A stretch of 64,000 nt of DNA from Oceanipulchritudo sp049975345 (GTDB taxonomy: Bacteria > Verrucomicrobiota > Verrucomicrobiia > Opitutales > Oceanipulchritudinaceae): contig JBNGDP010000006.1 in NCBI GenBank assembly GCA_049975345.1, positions 1-64,000 on the forward strand, read 5' to 3'. The notes beneath the pieces are model-generated. The model had not been told where the DNA came from. It worked only from the letters and a program-made list of their open reading frames with translations, and searched no databases. Shown here piece after piece: positions 59,341 through 64,000 of this stretch (positions within the stretch are counted from its first letter, which is position 1; every line of letters begins with the position of its first letter). Position numbers and translations under genes: made by a program.

Positions 59341-61448
59341 GAAAAACGGCGTTCCCTCTAGCGCTGCTGGCAGCCTCCCTTCTACCGGCGGTCTTTCCGG
59401 CATCGGGGGAACAGGATGACCGTTTTGCGGACCTGGTTCATGAAATCGCGCTCATCTGCCGCGAGTCGCCGGGGGATGCATGGCCCCTCATAACCGAGGC
59501 CGAATCCCTGATCGGGGGGAAGGATGACGGTGCGCAGCGGGTGCGCCTGCTGGCGGCGATGGCCCCGGCCCTCGCCATGCGCAAGGGCTACGCCTCCGCA
59601 CGGTACCGGTTGAACAAGGCGCTGCAGCTCGCTGTCGACTCCTCCGAACCCAGGCTTCTTGTTCTGATGATCCGGATTGCCCATGCCGACCTTGCGCTGC
59701 GGCACGGGGTTCTGCGGTACGGATACCGCCAGGTGATCATGGGCCTTGAATGCATCGGATCCGACACGCCTTCCGCTCTCATCCGGGAACTGGCGGACCG
59801 GGCGATTCAGCTGGACTTGGCCCTTGGTTATCCCGGGCACGCCCATCGGATCTGGGAAGTCCTTGAGGAAACCGGAGCCTTGTCGGATCCCCACTGGCGC
59901 CGGCGGGCCCTGCTCTTGAAAGCCTGGATCGCCACGATCGACCGGAATCCGGGCCATCTCGGCGAATGCCTCGACGCCTTTTCCAGGGAAGTCGATGAAA
60001 CGCTCACGCCCCGGATGCTTGAGAACTACTGGATCCTCAAGGGGATGCAGGCCCTTCTGGAGGGACAGGCGGGTGAAGCGCAGACCTTCCTGGAACGCAT
60101 TCCGGCCGCCGACGCCGAATATTCCTTCAATGGGCATTTGTATTTTATCAAGGCCCTGATGGAGTGGAACCGGGCCGCGGACGCGGCAGGGGTGGGGGAA
60201 CTCCTTGAGAAATCCTCGCAGGCCTACCGGCCGGCCGGCCGGCCCGCCTTTTTTCCACTGGCCCTCGCGATGCTGATGCGCTGGGACAAACTCGGCGACC
60301 CACTTGCCCACGGGGGGCCGTTCCTGGAGGCCATGGCCGCCTATGCCTTCGACAAGGAGACTTCGGTCATCAGCGCCTACGGGTTTCTGGCCCGCTCCCA
60401 GTTGCAGGCCGAATCGGGTGAACCGCGGAGGGCCCTTTACAGCATGCGGCGCTTTGCCCGGATGGAACTTCATATCTCTTCCGTGATGGATGAACTGCAC
60501 CCGTCATGGGACCGGTATCAGGGCTCGCTTTCCCGGAAAATGGCAAAATCCGGCGACCAGGCCATTGAGCTGGAGCTGTATTATTTGCTGATCCTTCTCC
60601 TCGTTTTCCTGATTGTCATTCTCGGATTGATCCTGCGCATGCAGACCCAGCGGCATGTCAATGAACAACTCCAGCAGGCGGTTCGCACATCGAGGGACGC
60701 CCAGGAGGCCACGGACCGTGCCAACCGGCTCAAAAGCCAGTTTCTTTCCAACATCAGCCATGAGATCAAGACGCCGATGAGCGGACTGGTCGGCATGGTG
60801 AGCATCCTGGACGAACTGGTTGTCGATCCCCGCTACCGGAAATATATCGAGACCATCCGGGTCTGCAGCCGCAACCTCCTCGTCCTTATCGACGACCTGC
60901 TCGACCTCGGACGGATGGAATCCGGGCGTCTCGAAATCGAGAAGGCCCCGTTTCATCTGATGGAGACCCTGGCTTACTGCCAGCAGATGGTGATGCGGGA
61001 AGCGGAAAAGAAGAAGCTCGATTTCCGCATGCAGTATGATCCCGGACTCCCGGATGTCCTGATCGGGGATTCCGTCCGGCTTGCCCAGATCCTGGTCAAT
61101 CTTCTCACCAACGCCATCAAGTTCACGGAGGAGGGCTCCGTGGTGGCGGATTTCAAGTTCGTGCCGACCCTTGGGCAGGCCGGGATCCTGACAATCCGCA
61201 TCACGGATTCCGGGATCGGGATCCCGTCCGAACGGCTGGGAATGGTCTTCGAGCCGTTCAATCAATTTCAACCCGAGGAAAACCGCCGGGTTGGTGGCAG
61301 CGGCCTCGGCCTCGCGATCAGCAGGAAACTGGTCGACTTGTTGGGAGGGGTGATCAATGTGGACAGCAAGGTCGGTAAGGGAACCACCTTCACTGTTGAA
61401 CTCCCCTTCCGCAAAGGGCCGCATAAACCAGAGGAAATGGATTCATGA
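59337..61448 (+). CDS. Sensor histidine kinase with helical-repeat periplasmic domain
   Basis: This 703-aa kinase has a signal peptide (MRKTAFPLALLAASLLPAVF), about 380 residues of helical, TPR-like periplasmic sensor, one membrane helix (LLILLLVFLIVILGLILRMQ), HisKA with His475 (NISHEIKTPMSG) and an HATPase domain (NLLTNAIKFTEEGSVV; DSGIGIPSERLGMVF; GSGLGLAISRKL). It has no receiver or HPt and no adjacent response regulator, so its partner is distant. It is in a tight overlapping run (SPFH, kinase, BtpA) through two ATGA overlaps. Confidence 0.9.
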   Translation: MRKTAFPLALLAASLLPAVFPASGEQDDRFADLVHEIALICRESPGDAWPLITEAESLIGGKDDGAQRVRLLAAMAPALAMRKGYASARYRLNKALQLAVDSSEPRLLVLMIRIAHADLALRHGVLRYGYRQVIMGLECIGSDTPSALIRELADRAIQLDLALGYPGHAHRIWEVLEETGALSDPHWRRRALLLKAWIATIDRNPGHLGECLDAFSREVDETLTPRMLENYWILKGMQALLEGQAGEAQTFLERIPAADAEYSFNGHLYFIKALMEWNRAADAAGVGELLEKSSQAYRPAGRPAFFPLALAMLMRWDKLGDPLAHGGPFLEAMAAYAFDKETSVISAYGFLARSQLQAESGEPRRALYSMRRFARMELHISSVMDELHPSWDRYQGSLSRKMAKSGDQAIELELYYLLILLLVFLIVILGLILRMQTQRHVNEQLQQAVRTSRDAQEATDRANRLKSQFLSNISHEIKTPMSGLVGMVSILDELVVDPRYRKYIETIRVCSRNLLVLIDDLLDLGRMESGRLEIEKAPFHLMETLAYCQQMVMREAEKKKLDFRMQYDPGLPDVLIGDSVRLAQILVNLLTNAIKFTEEGSVVADFKFVPTLGQAGILTIRITDSGIGIPSERLGMVFEPFNQFQPEENRRVGGSGLGLAISRKLVDLLGGVINVDSKVGKGTTFTVELPFRKGPHKPEEMDS

Positions 61449-62269
61449 ACAGGCCGGCGCGCCAAAGCTTTCCCGACAAGTCCCTCCTCGCCATGGTGGG
61501 GCTCAAGCCGCTGCCCGGCGCCCCGCTGTACGGGGGGAGCGAACAGGCGGTGGTCGATGCCGCAATGGCGGATGTGGAAGCCTATTCGCGCGCCGGGGTG
61601 GATGCCATCCTGGTGGAAAACAGCGGGGATCTTCCCTACATGAAACCGCCCCTGGAGGAGGCCGCCGGACTGCTGGTTGAGCAGATCTGCGCCATGATCC
61701 GGTCGCGGTGGAAGGGCCCCCTTGGACTGCAGCTGCTGGAGGCGGCGAATGAACAAGCGCTCCGGATCGCCGCCAACTGCGCGATGGATTATATCCGGGT
61801 GGAGGGGTTTGTTTTCGCCCATGTCGGTGGTGCGGGCCTGATTGAAGGATGCGCCGGCCGGCTCTTGCGGCTTCGCCGGCGACTGGGAGCTGAATCCATC
61901 CGCGTGTTTGCCGATGTCCGCAAGAAACATTGCGCCCATGCCCTGACCGGTGACCTCCCCCTGAGCGAACATGTCCGGCAGGCGGATTTTTTCCGGGCCG
62001 ACGGAATTGTCGTTACCGGACCGAGGACCGGCACCGAGCCGGAAACAACCGACTTGCTGGCCAGCCGCCAAGCATGCGATCTTCCCCTGCTGATCGGGTC
62101 CGGGATGAATGCAGGGAATCTGGAGCGGTTTTTCCCCGAGGCGGACGGCTTTATCGTCGGTTCCGACTTCCGGGAAGAAGGGGCCTTCCTTGGAAAATTG
62201 TCGGCCGCGCGCCTGGAATCCTTCATGAGTGTGTTTCGGCGCTTGAAAAACGGGGAGCGCATCGGATAA
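61445..62269 (+). CDS. BtpA/SgcQ-family protein
   Basis: A 274-aa TIM-barrel protein of the BtpA family, first linked to photosystem I stability in cyanobacteria but widespread in heterotrophs with unknown enzymatic role. Recognisable parts: LLAMVGLKPLPGAPLYGG, AGVDAILVENSGDLPYMK, NCAMDYIRVEGFVFAHVGGA and the phosphate-binding-like DGIVVTGPRTGTEPE. It has no signal peptide. It overlaps the kinase stop (ATGA) and the following start (TAATG). Confidence 0.88.
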   Translation: MNRPARQSFPDKSLLAMVGLKPLPGAPLYGGSEQAVVDAAMADVEAYSRAGVDAILVENSGDLPYMKPPLEEAAGLLVEQICAMIRSRWKGPLGLQLLEAANEQALRIAANCAMDYIRVEGFVFAHVGGAGLIEGCAGRLLRLRRRLGAESIRVFADVRKKHCAHALTGDLPLSEHVRQADFFRADGIVVTGPRTGTEPETTDLLASRQACDLPLLIGSGMNAGNLERFFPEADGFIVGSDFREEGAFLGKLSAARLESFMSVFRRLKNGERIG

Positions 62270-62925
62270 TGCGCCCCATGAGGATCAGCCTTTATTTTTC
62301 CGCCGCCCTGCTGGCGCTGGTTGCCCTGACCGGTTGCCGGGGTCGCCCCCACCCCGACCTTTTTGAACCGGGCGATATCGATGTCTGGCGCACCGTGGCC
62401 CCCGCCGCGCAGGGGCAGGAGCAAGCCGATTCCCTTCCCCTTGTGGAGCTGCAAACAACCAAGGGAATCATCCTCATCCAGCTCTATGAGGAGCAGGCGC
62501 CTGAATCGGTGGCGAATTTCCTGGAGTATGTGGAGGACGGGTTCTTTGAGGGGACCATCTTTCACCGGATCGTCCCGGGCTTTGTCATCCAGGGGGGCGG
62601 GTTCACCCCGGATCTGGAACAAAAGCCAACGCGCGAACCCATCCTCAACGAGGCCGGGAACGGCTTGCGCAATGTCCGGGGATCCGTCGCGATGGCCCGT
62701 ACATCGGACCTGGATTCCGCCAATTCCCAATTCTTCATCAATCTCGTGGACAATGCCGCCTTGAACGGGGACGGGGTGACCGGTGGATACGCGGTCTTTG
62801 GCCGGGTCTACGAGGGAATGGACGTCGTGGATGAGATCTCCCTTGTGGAAACCGCGACCCAGGGGCGCATGGAAGGGGTTCCGGTGGATCCGGTGGTTAT
62901 CCTCTCGACCCGCCGGATCCGGTAG
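62269..62925 (+). CDS. Peptidyl-prolyl isomerase lipoprotein (cyclophilin)
   Basis: The 218-aa cyclophilin-type isomerase has a lipoprotein signal with lipobox LVALTGC23. The fold is typical: VELQTTKGIILIQLYEEQAP, FLEYVEDGFFEGTIFHRIVP, the active-site FVIQGGGF, and SVAMARTSDLDSANSQFFIN. It should assist folding in the periplasm or at the outer membrane. The longer upstream frame from 62074 is within the BtpA gene and is rejected; ATG 62269 overlaps that stop by one base and ATG 62278 is an alternative. Confidence 0.93.
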   Translation: MRPMRISLYFSAALLALVALTGCRGRPHPDLFEPGDIDVWRTVAPAAQGQEQADSLPLVELQTTKGIILIQLYEEQAPESVANFLEYVEDGFFEGTIFHRIVPGFVIQGGGFTPDLEQKPTREPILNEAGNGLRNVRGSVAMARTSDLDSANSQFFINLVDNAALNGDGVTGGYAVFGRVYEGMDVVDEISLVETATQGRMEGVPVDPVVILSTRRIR

Positions 62926-62949
62926 CCTCGCCGGTCCACCGATCCCGTC

Positions 62950-63816
62950 ATGGAAGAAGTGCCGGTCATTCTTTTTCCGGAATGGGAGGACTATTCGCTC
63001 CTGGATTGCGGCAGCCGCAGGAAGCTGGAGCGCTTCGGTGAGCACATCCTTGTCCGCAGTGAACCGAAGGCCTGGTGGAGCGAGGATGCCTCCCTTCCCG
63101 AGTGGCATCGGGCGGAAGCGGAAATCTCCGATGCCGGGGGAAAATGGACCCTCCATGGAAGCCCGGCCAGGAACTGGCCGATGCGCTACGGGGACCTGGT
63201 CTTCGAGGCCCGGCTGACGGACATGTCCAAGCATGTCGGGGTCTTTCCCGAGCAGGAGCCGCATTGGCGCTGGCTGGATCGCCGCCTCCGGGCCCGGGCG
63301 AAGCCGCGGGTCTTGAACCTGTTCGGTTATACCGGGGCGGCCACTCTTGTGGCCGCCGCGGCCGGAGCGGAAGTCACCCATGTCGACGGTTCGAAACCGG
63401 CCATCAACTGGGCACGCCACAACCAGGAATTGAGCGGACTCGCCGGCACTCCCGTGCGCTGGATCCTCGATGACGCCTACAAGTTCGTCGCGCGTGAGGT
63501 CCGGCGGGAACGCGTCTACGAGGCCATTCTCCTGGATCCGCCCAGTTTTGGCCGGGGTCCCAGGGGGGAGATCTGGAAAGTGGAGCAGCAGATCGGGGCC
63601 CTGTTGGATAACATTCGCCGGATCCTTGCCCCGGAAGGCGGCATGGTGGTCCTCACCATGTACAATCTCGAGGCCTCTTCCCTCATGCTGAAAAACCTCA
63701 TGGAGGAGTTTTTCCCCGCCGGGGAGCTGGAATTCGGGGAACTGGCCCTGCGGAGTTCCGGATCCGGGCGGATCCTGCCTCTTTCGCTTTTTGCCCGATG
63801 CTGCCTGCCTTCCTGA
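62950..63816 (+). CDS. RlmI-like class I SAM-dependent methyltransferase
   Basis: This 288-aa protein resembles the methyltransferase half of RlmI/RlmL-type 23S rRNA methyltransferases. It has SAM-binding NLFGYTGAATLVAAAAGAEV with DGSKPAINWARHNQELSG and the substrate-side motif AILLDPPSFGRGPRGE. The N-terminal PUA domain of full RlmI is lacking. The RNA or protein target is uncertain. The next gene starts inside its 3' end. Confidence 0.85.
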   Translation: MEEVPVILFPEWEDYSLLDCGSRRKLERFGEHILVRSEPKAWWSEDASLPEWHRAEAEISDAGGKWTLHGSPARNWPMRYGDLVFEARLTDMSKHVGVFPEQEPHWRWLDRRLRARAKPRVLNLFGYTGAATLVAAAAGAEVTHVDGSKPAINWARHNQELSGLAGTPVRWILDDAYKFVAREVRRERVYEAILLDPPSFGRGPRGEIWKVEQQIGALLDNIRRILAPEGGMVVLTMYNLEASSLMLKNLMEEFFPAGELEFGELALRSSGSGRILPLSLFARCCLPS

Positions 63817-64000
63817 CCACCATTCTCTGGAGTTACTGCGTCATCGCGTCGCTTCGCTCCATTGCCCAACTGGGGGAGAACGCGGCCAACCTGGCCCGCA
63901 TCCTTGTCGCCCTTGCCGCCCTCGGCCTGATGGCCCACCTCTTCGGGATGGGCCTGGGGGGAGGCGGGTTTGCTTACTTCTTTCTCAGTGGCATGATCGG
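63798..64000 (+). CDS. Membrane protein, probable EamA/DMT-type transporter (partial)
   Basis: The frame is open to the edge of the window. It starts at ATG 63798, overlapping the methyltransferase gene by 19 bases. The visible residues include three hydrophobic segments: LTTILWSYCVIASL, NLARILVALAALGLMAHLFG and GGGFAYFFLSGMIG. This pattern is typical of the first helices of a 10-helix drug/metabolite transporter. The short length available keeps the assignment tentative. Confidence 0.6.
   Translation, partial: MLPAFLTTILWSYCVIASLRSIAQLGENAANLARILVALAALGLMAHLFGMGLGGGGFAYFFLSGMI

Noticed and set aside
62074..62268. N-terminal extension of the cyclophilin
   Set aside because: It is inside the BtpA gene in another frame; the lipoprotein signal starts at 62269.
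1..64000. CRISPR arrays, rRNA genes, insertion sequences
   Set aside because: No regularly spaced direct repeats of CRISPR length, no rRNA-like conserved segments and no transposase frames were seen on either strand.

Overview
This window looks like a chromosomal piece of a GC-rich, Gram-negative bacterium of the Planctomycetota-Verrucomicrobiota-Chlamydiota type, most likely a Verrucomicrobiota of the class Opitutae. That is inference. It rests on several sulfatases together with a GH29 fucosidase and GH28 enzymes, a membrane pyrophosphatase, large secreted proteins sharing a DxDGDG-type C-terminal module, and housekeeping genes scattered in short operons. I see no rRNA operon, CRISPR array, transposase or prophage. 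One tRNA gene is present (Val, anticodon CAC, about 51.3 kb). No gene-free stretch exceeds 300 bases.

Layout. 0.06-10.3 kb is mainly housekeeping: argA, a Xer recombinase, metF, rlmN, an orphan exbD, a nucleoside deaminase, a FAD monooxygenase, a K+-dependent-type membrane pyrophosphatase and an unrecognised conserved protein. 10.4-23.3 kb is a secreted or surface-protein region: a trypsin-like protein, a TonB-dependent receptor with a partner surface protein, a CAP-domain protein behind a type II pseudopilin, a PfkB kinase on the other strand, and a 1430-residue anchored subtilase. 23.4-33.5 kb is a carbohydrate locus: a FAD oxidoreductase broken by an in-frame amber codon, two sulfatases, a GH29 fucosidase, a TIM-barrel hydrolase-like protein and two GH28-like enzymes. 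None of these has a visible signal peptide. A third sulfatase lies at 35.5 kb, and araD-araB at 43.2-45.6 kb could feed released pentose into the pentose phosphate pathway. leuB and a mazEF toxin-antitoxin pair separate the carbohydrate genes.

37.1-43.2 kb is the most unusual part. On the minus strand it has a very short gene for a 54-residue peptide with a Sec signal, a YcaO-like protein and a stand-alone receiver. Divergently, with start codons only 16 bp apart, it has a 1209-residue hybrid histidine kinase with an extracytoplasmic sensor and a LuxR-type response regulator. This reads as a candidate peptide-modification and peptide-sensing system.

45.8-64 kb returns to mixed functions: a PIG-L deacetylase, a DUF2147 protein, an ABC exporter lacking its membrane domain, RtcB, a PGPGW membrane protein, a secreted protein, tRNA-Val, threonine aldolase, glnS, menG/ubiE, a ClpX-like ATPase without the zinc domain, HU, hisS, an SPFH protein, a second histidine kinase, a BtpA protein, a cyclophilin lipoprotein, an RlmI-like methyltransferase and the start of a DMT-type transporter.

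Two architectural habits recur. Convergent genes often share overlapping stop codons. Short degenerate tandem repeats with 6-, 7- or 9-base periods sit on or beside stop codons and fill several intergenic gaps.
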